Source of the DNA: Aquimarina longa SW024
Lineage (GTDB): Bacteria > Bacteroidota > Bacteroidia > Flavobacteriales > Flavobacteriaceae
NCBI RefSeq assembly: GCF_001401755.1
Contig: NZ_KQ474101.1
Location: forward strand, 201,039-265,038
DNA: 64,000 nucleotides
Direction of reading: 5' to 3'
Shown: positions 1 to 7,300 of the stretch, in pieces
Position numbering within the stretch: the stretch's first letter is position 1
Layout: every line of letters starts with the position of its first letter
Translations under genes and position numbers: made by a program
The notes under the pieces: model-generated
Database searches by the model: none
Seen by the model: only the letters and a program-made list of their open reading frames with translations
What the model was told of the DNA's origin: nothing

Positions 1-400
1 CGGCGGTACTAAACTTAATATTTTCATCGTCTATATATACATGTATATCTGCAACTTCAATATCATTAAAATTTAACTTTGATTTTTTAGTTACAGATAA
101 TAGGATTGTGATTGCGATCATTGCAGCAATTCCAGTGATATATACAATGTTTTTCGTGGTTATTAAAGCCCTACTTTTTCTTTTAGGTTGATCATCATCG
201 ATTTTTTGTGTTATAGTATATTCAAGAGTAGTAAAATAATTCTTAGGAGTTCTAAAACCTGATTCTATTTTAGAAGATAATATTACATCTGTTTTGCTAT
301 CAGATGATATTTTTTTAGAAAGTTCATTTTCAAAATTTTCAAAATAATTTTGAGGAACCTTAAATCCACTATTGTTTTTATGTAAATTATCTTTTTTCAC
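1..400 (-). CDS. Probable membrane anti-sigma factor, cut by the window edge
   Basis: Reads leftwards from a GTG at 400 and runs off the window, so about 133 N-terminal residues are visible. The N-terminus carries two copies of a motif typical of small flavobacterial proteins encoded after ECF sigma genes: GFKVPQNYFENFE near residue 11 and GFRTPKNYFTTLE near residue 48. A basic stretch and one transmembrane helix (about residues 82-101, IVYITGIAAMIAITILL) follow, then the start of a presumably periplasmic part. No ATG exists in frame between the GTG and the sigma stop codon 32 nt upstream, so GTG is the best start. Position behind the sigma gene suggests it holds the sigma factor at the membrane; that role is inferred from layout and the repeated motif. 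Confidence 0.6.
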   Translation of the reverse strand, partial: MKKDNLHKNNSGFKVPQNYFENFENELSKKISSDSKTDVILSSKIESGFRTPKNYFTTLEYTITQKIDDDQPKRKSRALITTKNIVYITGIAAMIAITILLSVTKKSKLNFNDIEVADIHVYIDDENIKFSTA

Positions 401-431
401 TATTAATATGACTGATTTTTTGTCTATAGGT

Positions 432-1001
432 TTAATTTTTTTTTAGGAATTCTTCAATTTTTTTTGAAGCTAAGTGATATGAAGTTTTTAAAGCTCCCTC
501 ACTAGTTCCTAATATTTCTGAAATTTCTCGATACTTTAATTCTTGAAAATATTTCATATTAAACACTTGTTGTTGTTTTTGTGGTAACTTAGCAATAGCT
601 TTTTGTAACTTTAATTGTATCTCATCACCTTCAAAGTAGACGTCAGCTTTTAGATTTTGAACCAGTTGTAGTTTTAGTTCTTCATTACTAATATTATGTT
701 TTTTTGCTTTTTGGTTTAAAAAAGTGATTGATTCGTTTGTTGCAATACGATATAACCAAGAATATAATTTACTTTCCCCTTTAAACTTATGTATATTTTT
801 ATATACTTTAATAAATACATTTTGCAATACATCGTTTGTATCATCATGGTTCTTTAAGAAATTTCTAATATGCCAATAAAGTCGTTGTTGGTATAATTCA
901 ACAAGTTTCTTAAAAGCTATATTTACATTATTTCTTGATTGTAAGGAAATGAGTAAATCTTGTTCTTCTTGTGTATTCAAAGAATTATTTATTAGATTCA
1001 T
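432..1001 (-). CDS. ECF-type RNA polymerase sigma factor
   Basis: A 189-residue sigma-70 family protein of the extracytoplasmic-function group. Region 2 occupies about residues 30-98, with the -10 recognition helix around DDTNDVLQNVFIKVYKNI and the conserved KLYSWLYRIATN segment. Region 4 (about 135-187) has LPQKQQQVFNMKYF and the helix-turn-helix around YREISEILGTSEGALKT. The linker is short and there is no extra C-terminal domain. It starts at ATG 1001 and is followed 32 nt later by the membrane anti-sigma candidate, the usual pair layout, so it probably responds to an envelope signal. It is divergent from the small-RNA array that starts about 170 nt upstream; whether it controls that array is unknown. 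Confidence 0.93.
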   Translation of the reverse strand: MNLINNSLNTQEEQDLLISLQSRNNVNIAFKKLVELYQQRLYWHIRNFLKNHDDTNDVLQNVFIKVYKNIHKFKGESKLYSWLYRIATNESITFLNQKAKKHNISNEELKLQLVQNLKADVYFEGDEIQLKLQKAIAKLPQKQQQVFNMKYFQELKYREISEILGTSEGALKTSYHLASKKIEEFLKKN

Positions 1002-1055
1002 TCTCTATATGACTAATTTACATAAAAAAGGTTTAATTTTTTACAGAGATTTTAA

Positions 1056-1081
1056 TTACTCGAGGTTTGCCTCGATAGTAA
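1056..1081 (-). promoter_or_regulatory. Inverted repeat in the sigma gene leader
   Basis: ACTCGAGG, a TTTG loop and CCTCGATAGT form a short hairpin or palindrome 55-80 nt upstream of the sigma start codon. It could be a leader hairpin, an operator, or a terminator relic. The repeat is direct observation; the role is a guess. Confidence 0.3.
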
Positions 1082-1179
1082 AAAATCATTTCAGAAGGGA
1101 TATTTCGTTAACTTGTTCTAAGATTGTTAATTTATGATCATTGAGCTTACTACACACTCGTTTGTAAGAATTTTATAGA

Positions 1180-1360
1180 TAAAATGTTCTTTTTATTTGA
1201 TTAAAAGAAGAGCAGTAGCATCATTAAAATGTTATGAATTTTTATTTTCACATTAATTTTATTAACTAAAGTGTTAGTATAACGAGTTCTAAATAACTCT
1301 TAAATTAAGTAAGGTGATTTTAGTGAAACAAAAAAATGGACTCTCATTTTTTTGTTTTCT
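1180..1360 (+). ncRNA. Decayed copy 0 of the small-RNA unit
   Basis: The stretch aligns by eye with the promoter part of copy 1 (AGATAAAATG, TTTATTTG, then a shared ATTAAAATGTTATGA-like run) and later with TAAATTAAG and CTCTCATTTTTTTGTTTTCT. The -7 element is replaced by CATCATTA, the C-rich hairpin is absent, and the GAGTGC stem is broken. It looks like a dead edge copy rather than an expressed RNA. Confidence 0.5.
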
Positions 1361-1501
1361 CTTTATATACTATATTTAATAAGTAAGAAAAAAGCTACTT
1401 TTTTAATGTATTTACATTATATTAAATGTTTAAATACAATATAATTAGATAAAATGCATTTTTTATTTGGTAGAACCAAAAATAGTAGTATCTTTACAAT
1501 G

Positions 1502-1630
1502 TAATAATGATTAAGCCTTTCATTTTCCCCAAGATGAAAGTTTTTATAAAAGTGAGTTTTAATTTTAGAATAAGCCCTAAATTAAGATGATTTGTGTGAA
1601 GAGAAAGAGTGCGAGAGCACTCTTTTTTGT
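1502..1630 (+). ncRNA. Candidate small RNA, array copy 1
   Basis: Promoter: TTTG at 1466-1469, 19-nt spacer, TATCTTTA at 1489-1496, so transcription should start near 1502. Hairpin 1 pairs CTTTCATT (1517-1524) with GATGAAAG (1533-1540) around TTCCCCAA. Hairpin 2 pairs TTAATTTTAG (1559-1568) with CTAAATTAA (1577-1585). The terminator is GAGTGC (1607-1612), loop GAGA, GCACTC (1617-1622), then a T-run. The expected RNA is about 125 nt. The ends are inferred from motifs, not measured. Confidence 0.72.
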
Positions 1631-1770
1631 TTTCTATTATTTTTTACTAAAAACATTTATTGTAAGAAAAATATTACTTATAAATGCATTTTTGTAGTTG
1701 AAAAACTAAATGGACAGATAAAATACATTTTTTGTTTGGTAGAATTAAAAATAGTGTTATCTTTACATCA

Positions 1771-1900
1771 TAATAAAGATTATATCTTTCATTTTCCCCG
1801 AGATGAAAGTTTTTATAAAAGTGAGTTTTAATTTTAGAATAAGCCCCTAAATTAAGATGATTTGTGTGAAGAGAAAGAGTGCGTAAGCACTCTTTTTTTG
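1771..1900 (+). ncRNA. Candidate small RNA, array copy 2
   Basis: Promoter: TTTG 1735-1738, 19-nt spacer, TATCTTTA 1758-1765. Hairpin 1 has CTTTCATTT against AGATGAAAG with loop TCCCCG. The terminator is GAGTGC (1877-1882), loop GTAA, GCACTC (1887-1892) and seven T. The GTAA loop puts a stop codon into the reading frame that is open through the terminator in copies 1, 4, 5 and 6, which speaks against that frame being a gene. Confidence 0.72.
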
Positions 1901-2051
1901 TTTTTTTCTTACTTTTTTATATTAAAAAAAAGTAAGAAAAAGTTTACATTTATAGATAGTTTCATAACATTTTTTTTGATTAAAAACATTTTTAATAGAT
2001 TAATTGCGTTTTTTATTTGGTAAAATCAAAAATAGTAGTATCTTTACATTG

Positions 2052-2181
2052 TAATAATGACTAACCATTTTCATTACACCTAATGATGAAAATTTTTATA
2101 AAGTGAGTTTTTAATTTTAGATGCCCCTAAAAATTAAGATGATTTGTGTGAAGAGAAAGAGTGCGTAAGCACTCTTTTTTT
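2052..2181 (+). ncRNA. Candidate small RNA, array copy 3
   Basis: Promoter: TTTG 2016-2019, 19-nt spacer, TATCTTTA 2039-2046. Hairpin 1 has changed on both sides relative to the other inner copies: TTTTCAT pairs with ATGAAAA, replacing a C-G pair by T-A, and its loop contains ACACC. Hairpin 2 is kept with a longer right arm (CTAAAAATTAA). Terminator GAGTGC (2159-2164), loop GTAA, GCACTC (2169-2174), T-run. Confidence 0.72.
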
Positions 2182-2340
2182 GTTTTTTAGTATTTCGTTT
2201 TTATAAATAGTAATTAATTAAAGTAAGATAAAAGCTACTTTTATATCTTTTAATGTTATTTTATCTGTTGAAATGCAATATATATAGATAAAAGTGTGTT
2301 TTTGTTTTGTAGAATCAAAAATAGTAGTATCTTTGAAGTG

Positions 2341-2475
2341 TGATACTGATTTAGTTCTTTCATTCTCCCCAAAATGAAAGTTTTTATATAAAAGTGAGTT
2401 TTTAATTTTAGAGTAAGCCCCTAAATTAAGATGATTTGTGTGAAGAGAAAGAGTGCGAAAGCACTCTTTTTTTTA
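2341..2475 (+). ncRNA. Candidate small RNA, array copy 4
   Basis: Promoter: TTTG 2306-2309, 18-nt spacer, TATCTTTG 2328-2335, a full match to TAnnTTTG. Hairpin 1: CTTTCATT, loop CTCCCCAA, AATGAAAG. Terminator: GAGTGC (2451-2456), loop GAAA, GCACTC (2461-2466), eight T. A second terminator-like hairpin follows at 2510-2537 (AAAAAAGTA, 10-nt loop, TACTTTTTT), so a longer RNA of about 195 nt is possible. Confidence 0.75.
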
Positions 2476-2633
2476 TTTATTAGTGTTTTAGCTTTATCTT
2501 TCTATATTTAAAAAAGTAGGAATAGTATTACTTTTTTTTGATTTAAAACTATTTTTCATGTTAAAAAGCAAAATAAATAGATAAAAAGCTGTTTTTGTTT
2601 GGTTTAATCAAAAATAATAGTATCTTTGGAGTG

Positions 2634-2768
2634 TAATATTGATTTAGTTCTTTCATTCTCCCCAAAATGAAAGTTTTTATATAAAAGTGAGTTTTTAATT
2701 TTAGAGTAAGCCCCTAAATTAAGATGATTTGTGTGAAGAGAAAGAGTGCGAAAGCACTCTTTTTTTTA
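2634..2768 (+). ncRNA. Candidate small RNA, array copy 5
   Basis: Promoter: TTTG 2598-2601, 19-nt spacer, TATCTTTG 2621-2628. Hairpin 1: CTTTCATT (2650-2657), loop CTCCCCAA, AATGAAAG (2666-2673). Hairpin 2: TTAATTTTAG (2695-2704), loop AGTAAGCCC, CTAAATTAA (2714-2722). Terminator GAGTGC (2744-2749), GAAA, GCACTC (2754-2759) and eight T. This is the cleanest unit and a good reference for a covariance model. It is almost identical to copy 6 over the whole period. Confidence 0.76.
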
Positions 2769-2926
2769 TTTATTAGTGTTTTAACTTTATCTTTCTATAT
2801 TTAAAAAAGTAGGAATAGTATTACTTTTTTTTGATTTTAAATCATTTTTCATGTTAAAAAGCAAAATAAATAGATAAAAAGCTATTTTTGTTTGGTTTAA
2901 TCAAAAATAATAGTATCTTTGGAGTG

Positions 2927-3057
2927 TAATATTGATTTAGTTCTTTCATTCTCCCCAAAATGAAAGTTTATATAAAAGTGAGTTTTTAATTTTAGAGTAA
3001 GCCCCTTAAATTAAGATGATTTGTGTGAAGAGAAAGAGTGCGAAAGCACTCTTTTTT
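2927..3057 (+). ncRNA. Candidate small RNA, array copy 6
   Basis: Promoter: TTTG 2891-2894, 19-nt spacer, TATCTTTG 2914-2921. Hairpin 1 is identical to copies 4 and 5. Hairpin 2 has one extra T (GCCCCTTAAATT). Terminator GAGTGC (3036-3041), GAAA, GCACTC (3046-3051), T-run. The spacer after it has diverged from copies 4 and 5 and leads into the end of the array. Confidence 0.74.
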
Positions 3058-3218
3058 ATTTTACTACTATAGTTTATAACTATCTATATTTTATCTTGTA
3101 GGTTAAGTATTACTGTACTTACGGTTTAACTGTATTTTTGATGGATTAAAAGTTTTTTTTCTAGATAAATGACGTTTTTTTATTGTTAAATTTTAAAATA
3201 TATATTATATTTATAAAA

Positions 3219-3352
3219 CATTAATAATTTTATTTTTCATTTCCCCCAAAATGTAAAACTATTATATAAATGTGTAATTCGATTTTAAAATAAGCCACCT
3301 TAATTGTGTGATAATCTAAAGCATAAAAAAGAGTGCGAAAGCACTTTTTTTT
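3219..3352 (+). ncRNA. Candidate small RNA, diverged array copy 7
   Basis: Promoter is weaker: TTG 3183-3185, 20-nt spacer, TATATTTA 3206-3213. Hairpin 1 keeps a C-rich loop (CCCCC) between TTTTCATTT and AAAATGTAAAA, again with T-A instead of C-G at the base. The GATTTGTGTGAAG segment is mostly lost. The terminator is extended to a 20-bp stem (separate entry). It may be active but is clearly diverging. Confidence 0.6.
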
Positions 3353-3360
3353 ATGCTTTA
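3317..3360. terminator. Bidirectional terminator closing the array
   Basis: The 20-nt arms 3317-3336 and 3341-3360 pair with one G-T wobble around a GAAA tetraloop; the inner part is the array terminator stem GAGTGC and the outer part adds TAAAGCATAAAAAA. Both strands end the inner stem with a T-run, so it can stop copy 7 on + and the ABC transporter transcript on -, whose stop codon is 42 nt away. Confidence 0.75.
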
Positions 3361-3401
3361 TTATTTTTTTTGCGATTTGATAGGTTGAGTTGTTACTATT
3401 A

Positions 3402-5231
3402 TTATTCGAATGATTGCATGGTTACTAATTTTTGATATACTCCATTTTTTAAAATAAGTTCATCATGAGTACCTTGCTCTACAATTTTTCCTTTTTGCAT
3501 TACAACAATTAAATCTGAGTTTTGTATTGTTGATAATCTATGTGCAATTACAATACTAGTCCTATTTTTCATCATCTTTTCTAATGCAGATTGTACTAGT
3601 CGTTCACTTTCGGTATCTAGTGCTGAGGTTGCTTCATCCAATATCATAATAGGAGGATTTTTTAATACTGCCCTAGCTATAGATAAGCGTTGCTTTTGCC
3701 CTCCACTAAGTTTATTTCCACTATCACCGATGTTTGTGTCAATACCTTTAGGCAAATCTTTTACAAACTCCCAAGCATTAGCTATTTTTAGAGCATCAAT
3801 TATTTCTTCATTTGATGCGGTAATATCTCCAACTAATAAATTATTCTTTATAGAATCATTAAATAATATGGAATCTTGGGTTACTAACCCCATTAAATCT
3901 CTAAGAGAGTGTTTGGTTAAGTCTCTGATATCCGTGTTATCTATTTTAATGGATCCTTTATTTATATCATAAAATCGAGTGACTAAATTGGCAATAGTAG
4001 ATTTACCACTTCCGGATTGGCCTACTAATGCTACAGAACTACCTTTTGGAACCTTTAACGTAAAATCATCTAATACATATTCATCATCATATTTAAAAGA
4101 AATATTTTCTATAGAAATATCAGTATTAAATTCTTTCTTCTCTATAGCGTTGGGTTTATCTTTTAGAGGGGATGTTGTATTTAATATTTCTAGTACGCGC
4201 TCTGCAGCTGCATTTCCTTTCTTAACACCATAATTAGCTTTAGAGATTGCTTTTGCAGGGGTAAGAATGTTATATGCTAATCCAATATATGCTAAAAACA
4301 TTTCGGCTTCTAAAGTTCCATCGATAAATACAAGATTACCTCCATACCATAACAATACTGCAATTACGCAGATACCTAAGAATTCACTAGTGGGAGATGC
4401 TAGATTTTGCTTATTAAGAAGGGTGTTAGAAAATTGGTTAAATCTAGTTGTTGATTCTTTAAACTTATTTTCAAATATTTTTTCAGCATTAAATCCTTTA
4501 ATAACTTTTAAGCCTCCTAAAGTTTCTTCTACAATAGAAAGAAAGAAACCTTGTTCTTTTTGAACTTTATCTGAGTGTTTTTTTAATTTTTTACCAATTA
4601 GTGAAATTAAGAAACCAGAGATAGGAATGAATATAAATACGAATAATGTAAGTTTAGTACTTAAAAAAAGCATTGCTGCAAGTGTAAATATTATGGTAAG
4701 TGGTTCTCTTACAATTAATTCTAAAATAGAAAGAAAAGAATGTTGTATTTCTAAAACATCGGTAGATATTCTTGCTATAGTATCTCCCTTTCGTTTTTCA
4801 GAGAAAAATGATAAAGGTAGACTAACGGATTTTTCATAAAGCTCATTCCTTATATCCTTTAATACGCCATTACGAAGAAATGTGATAAAGTACATTGCTA
4901 GGTAATTAAAAAAGTTTTTCAGCATAAAGACTACAATAATTCCAACAATCATATAGGTGAGTACAGCCATTTTACCCTGTGTTGCCATATTGTCTACAAT
5001 AAAGCAATTAAGAGAATCAGTTAAATAAGCTTTAGAATTTTTTATTCCATCCCAAATAGGTTGATAATATACAGTTTCTTTTTCGGTATTAAACAATACT
5101 TTGAGAACAGGAACTAGAGCAAGAAAGGATAATGTACTAAATAAGGCATAAAAAATATTGCATATAATATTTAAAATTCCGTATAATTTATAAGGCTTCG
5201 CAAAGCGAATAATTTGTTTAAAATAATTCAT
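3402..5231 (-). CDS. ABC exporter, permease fused to ATPase (MsbA-like)
   Basis: A 609-residue half-transporter, expected to work as a homodimer in the inner membrane. Residues 1 to about 325 form a six-helix ABC membrane domain. The nucleotide-binding domain follows: Walker A GQSGSGKST near 403, signature LSGGQKQR near 506, Walker B IMILDEAT near 530, and the switch histidine in IVIAHRLST near 562. Length and order fit the MsbA/lipid and multidrug exporter group; substrate cannot be told from sequence. Given LPS genes elsewhere in the window (LptD, KdsC, KdsB), lipid A flipping is possible, but many paralogues exist in this phylum. It starts 32 nt after the phosphohexomutase gene and is probably co-transcribed with it. 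Confidence 0.93.
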   Translation of the reverse strand: MNYFKQIIRFAKPYKLYGILNIICNIFYALFSTLSFLALVPVLKVLFNTEKETVYYQPIWDGIKNSKAYLTDSLNCFIVDNMATQGKMAVLTYMIVGIIVVFMLKNFFNYLAMYFITFLRNGVLKDIRNELYEKSVSLPLSFFSEKRKGDTIARISTDVLEIQHSFLSILELIVREPLTIIFTLAAMLFLSTKLTLFVFIFIPISGFLISLIGKKLKKHSDKVQKEQGFFLSIVEETLGGLKVIKGFNAEKIFENKFKESTTRFNQFSNTLLNKQNLASPTSEFLGICVIAVLLWYGGNLVFIDGTLEAEMFLAYIGLAYNILTPAKAISKANYGVKKGNAAAERVLEILNTTSPLKDKPNAIEKKEFNTDISIENISFKYDDEYVLDDFTLKVPKGSSVALVGQSGSGKSTIANLVTRFYDINKGSIKIDNTDIRDLTKHSLRDLMGLVTQDSILFNDSIKNNLLVGDITASNEEIIDALKIANAWEFVKDLPKGIDTNIGDSGNKLSGGQKQRLSIARAVLKNPPIMILDEATSALDTESERLVQSALEKMMKNRTSIVIAHRLSTIQNSDLIVVMQKGKIVEQGTHDELILKNGVYQKLVTMQSFE

Positions 5232-5263
5232 TAATAATATACTAAACAGTGGTTTACTGTTGT

Positions 5264-6994
5264 TTAAGTTAACTTTAAATCTTTTTTGATAGCTTCAATT
5301 TTATTATCTAAATGTTGTTGTGTTGTATTAAAATCATCAATTGAAAGAATTGATTCTTGTACACTCATATAGAATTTTATTTTAGGCTCTGTTCCACTCG
5401 GTCTAACAGCAATTTTACTTCCTTCTTCAGTATAAAATATCAGAACATTTGATTTTGGGATATCGATAGTATTTTCTGTGTGATCTTGAATATTTTTAAC
5501 AATACTAGTTTGATAATCTTCGATTAGGACTATTTTTTCATTGTTAAGATGTTTAGGAGGATTATTTCGTAGATCTATCATAATCTGTTTGATTTCTGTA
5601 GCTCCGTCAATTCCTTTTTTTACTAATGAAACGAGGTGTTCTTTATAGAATCCATATTTGGTATATAATTCTAATAATGTATTATAAAATGAGCCGCTAT
5701 TTGCTTTAGAAAAAGCAACTATTTCACAAGCTAGTAGGGTAGCGGTTACAGCATCTTTGTCTCTTACAAAATCACCTACCATAAACCCAAAACTTTCTTC
5801 ACCACCACCAATAAAATTTTTATTAGGAAAATCTTTGATTAGTTTAGCAATCCATTTAAAGCCAGTTAAGACCTCCTTATATTCTACTCCATAAGCATTA
5901 GCTAAGCTTTGCATCATTGGTGTAGATACAATGGTAGAAGCAATAAATTCATTTCCTTTAAAACCTTTTTGTTTCCTATAATTTTCTAAAAGAAACCAGG
6001 TCATTACAATCATAGTCTGATTTCCATTTAATAATTGTAATTTTCCTTTATTATTACGAACAGCTATTCCTAACCGATCACAATCAGGATCTGTACCAAT
6101 TACAATATCTGCATTAACTTTTTCTGCTAATTGTATAGCCATAGCTAAAGCTTCAGGTTCTTCAGGGTTTGGAGATTTTACTGTAGGGAAATTACCATCT
6201 GGTTCCGCTTGCTCTTTTACAATATGAACATTTTTATATCCAGCTTTTTTTAAAGTTTCAGGAACTGCTGTTATAGAAGTACCATGCAAAGATGTAAATA
6301 CAATTCTGGTGTCATCTTTTGCTTGTTGGTCAACTACAAAACTTCCATTTTTCACACTTTCATCGATAAAAACAGAGTCAATTTCCTGATCTATTTTTTG
6401 TATAAGATCAGCATTGGTTTTAAATTGAATATCAGAATATTTTAAAGCATTTATTTCTGAAATAATTTCATGATCTTGAGGAGGGACGAGTTGTCCTCCG
6501 TCTTTCCAATATACCTTATATCCATTATATTCTGGGGGATTATGACTAGCGGTTAATACAATGCCACAATGGCATCCTAATTCTCTTACCGCAAAAGATA
6601 ATTCTGGAGTAGGGCGTAGGCTAGAGAATAAATATACTTTTATATTGTTTGCAGAAAAAACATCAGCGACTATTTGTGCCAGAGTATCACTGTTATTTCT
6701 ACAATCATAAGCGATCACAGCTTTAGGTTGTTCGTTAGGAAACTGCTTAATTATATAATTACTTAACCCTTGAGTGCTTTTTCCTAATGTATATTTATTA
6801 ATTCGATTGGTTCCTACTCCCATGATACCACGCATACCTCCGGTACCAAACTCTAGATCTTTATAAAAGCTTTCTTTTAGTTCTTTTGGATTACTATGCT
6901 GTAAATTTTGAATTTCTTTTTGAGTAGAAGTGTCAAAAACAGGAGTTAACCACTCTTCAACCCTTGTATTTATATCAGAATCTGTGATTTGCAT
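5264..6994 (-). CDS. Phosphoglucomutase/phosphomannomutase family enzyme
   Basis: A 576-residue alpha-D-phosphohexomutase, the long form also called PgcA in Firmicutes, interconverting hexose 1- and 6-phosphates through a phosphoserine. The phosphoserine loop TASHNPPEYNGYK is near residue 148, the Mg-binding loop GTDPDCDRLG near 298, the sugar-specificity loop GGGEESFG near 397, and the phosphate-binding RPSGTEPKIKFY near 531. All four catalytic loops are intact. It would supply glucose 1-phosphate or mannose phosphates for envelope sugars and glycogen. It starts at ATG 6994 and precedes the ABC exporter in the same direction. Confidence 0.94.
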   Translation of the reverse strand: MQITDSDINTRVEEWLTPVFDTSTQKEIQNLQHSNPKELKESFYKDLEFGTGGMRGIMGVGTNRINKYTLGKSTQGLSNYIIKQFPNEQPKAVIAYDCRNNSDTLAQIVADVFSANNIKVYLFSSLRPTPELSFAVRELGCHCGIVLTASHNPPEYNGYKVYWKDGGQLVPPQDHEIISEINALKYSDIQFKTNADLIQKIDQEIDSVFIDESVKNGSFVVDQQAKDDTRIVFTSLHGTSITAVPETLKKAGYKNVHIVKEQAEPDGNFPTVKSPNPEEPEALAMAIQLAEKVNADIVIGTDPDCDRLGIAVRNNKGKLQLLNGNQTMIVMTWFLLENYRKQKGFKGNEFIASTIVSTPMMQSLANAYGVEYKEVLTGFKWIAKLIKDFPNKNFIGGGEESFGFMVGDFVRDKDAVTATLLACEIVAFSKANSGSFYNTLLELYTKYGFYKEHLVSLVKKGIDGATEIKQIMIDLRNNPPKHLNNEKIVLIEDYQTSIVKNIQDHTENTIDIPKSNVLIFYTEEGSKIAVRPSGTEPKIKFYMSVQESILSIDDFNTTQQHLDNKIEAIKKDLKLT

Positions 6995-7300
6995 TCTTAT
7001 GATTTTAGTTGTAAAAATACTATATTTTGAGTATTGTTGATAGGTATTGCTTATTATTTATCTAAGTATTTGATTTTAGATTAATTAAGCTTATAAGTCA
7101 AATATTTAGATGTTTTAGTTAATACTGATATATATCCTCATTTTTTCCTGATCTTATGTGTCTTAAATAAGTGTTTTGAAGTGATTTAGGGTGTTATAAT
7201 TATAATATTTTTAGACAAAAAAACTCTGAGATATAATATTTTTAATTAAACTGATATTTTTGATTTAAAATTTGATTCTTATAATATATAAAGAATAGTT
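6995..7300. other. 306-nt AT-rich spacer with no gene
   Basis: Lies between the glycosyltransferase stop and the phosphohexomutase start, both on -. It should hold the promoter of the mutase gene; a possible -7 element (TATTTTTA on the minus strand, about 25 nt upstream of the ATG) lacks a clear -33 TTG. The phrase ATAATATTTTTA occurs twice (about 7201 and 7231). No clear terminator hairpin or RNA gene is visible. Confidence 0.5.

Larger units (their letters stand above)
1170..3360 (+). repeat. Tandem array of about 290-bp units, each a candidate small-RNA gene
   Basis: Eight related units lie head to tail. Their terminator stems (GAGTGC) start at 1607, 1877, 2159, 2451, 2744, 3036 and 3331, giving periods of 270, 282, 292, 293, 292 and 295 nt; an older unit without a recognisable stem lies at about 1180-1360. 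Each good unit holds, in order: a Bacteroidota promoter; a hairpin with a C-rich loop; a second AT-rich hairpin around AAGCCCC; a conserved GATTTGTGTGAAGAGAAA stretch; a GNRA-looped terminator with a T-run; and an A/T-rich spacer that usually has a further AAGTA/TACTT hairpin. Units 4-6 are nearly identical, the outer ones diverged, the pattern expected from duplication by unequal crossing-over. No convincing protein is encoded. The array faces away from the sigma gene and toward the 3' end of the ABC transporter gene. Confidence 0.88.

Noticed and set aside
949..1137. Open frame of 62 codons antisense to the sigma gene start
   Set aside because: Overlaps the sigma gene on the opposite strand and has no domain features; a shadow frame.
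1592..1831. Open frame of 79 codons within the array, and a conserved MICVKRKSA-type start in copies 1-6
   Set aside because: The frame runs through the terminator, is stopped in the GTAA loop of copies 2 and 3, and has unrelated 3' parts in the other copies. The conservation is explained by RNA structure.
1170..3360. Array as a CRISPR locus
   Set aside because: The period is about 290 nt, most of each unit is conserved rather than unique, and there are no cas genes.
1170..3360. Array transcribed from the minus strand
   Set aside because: T-runs follow the stems only on + (except the bidirectional last one), and the TTTG/TAnnTTTG promoters are on +.
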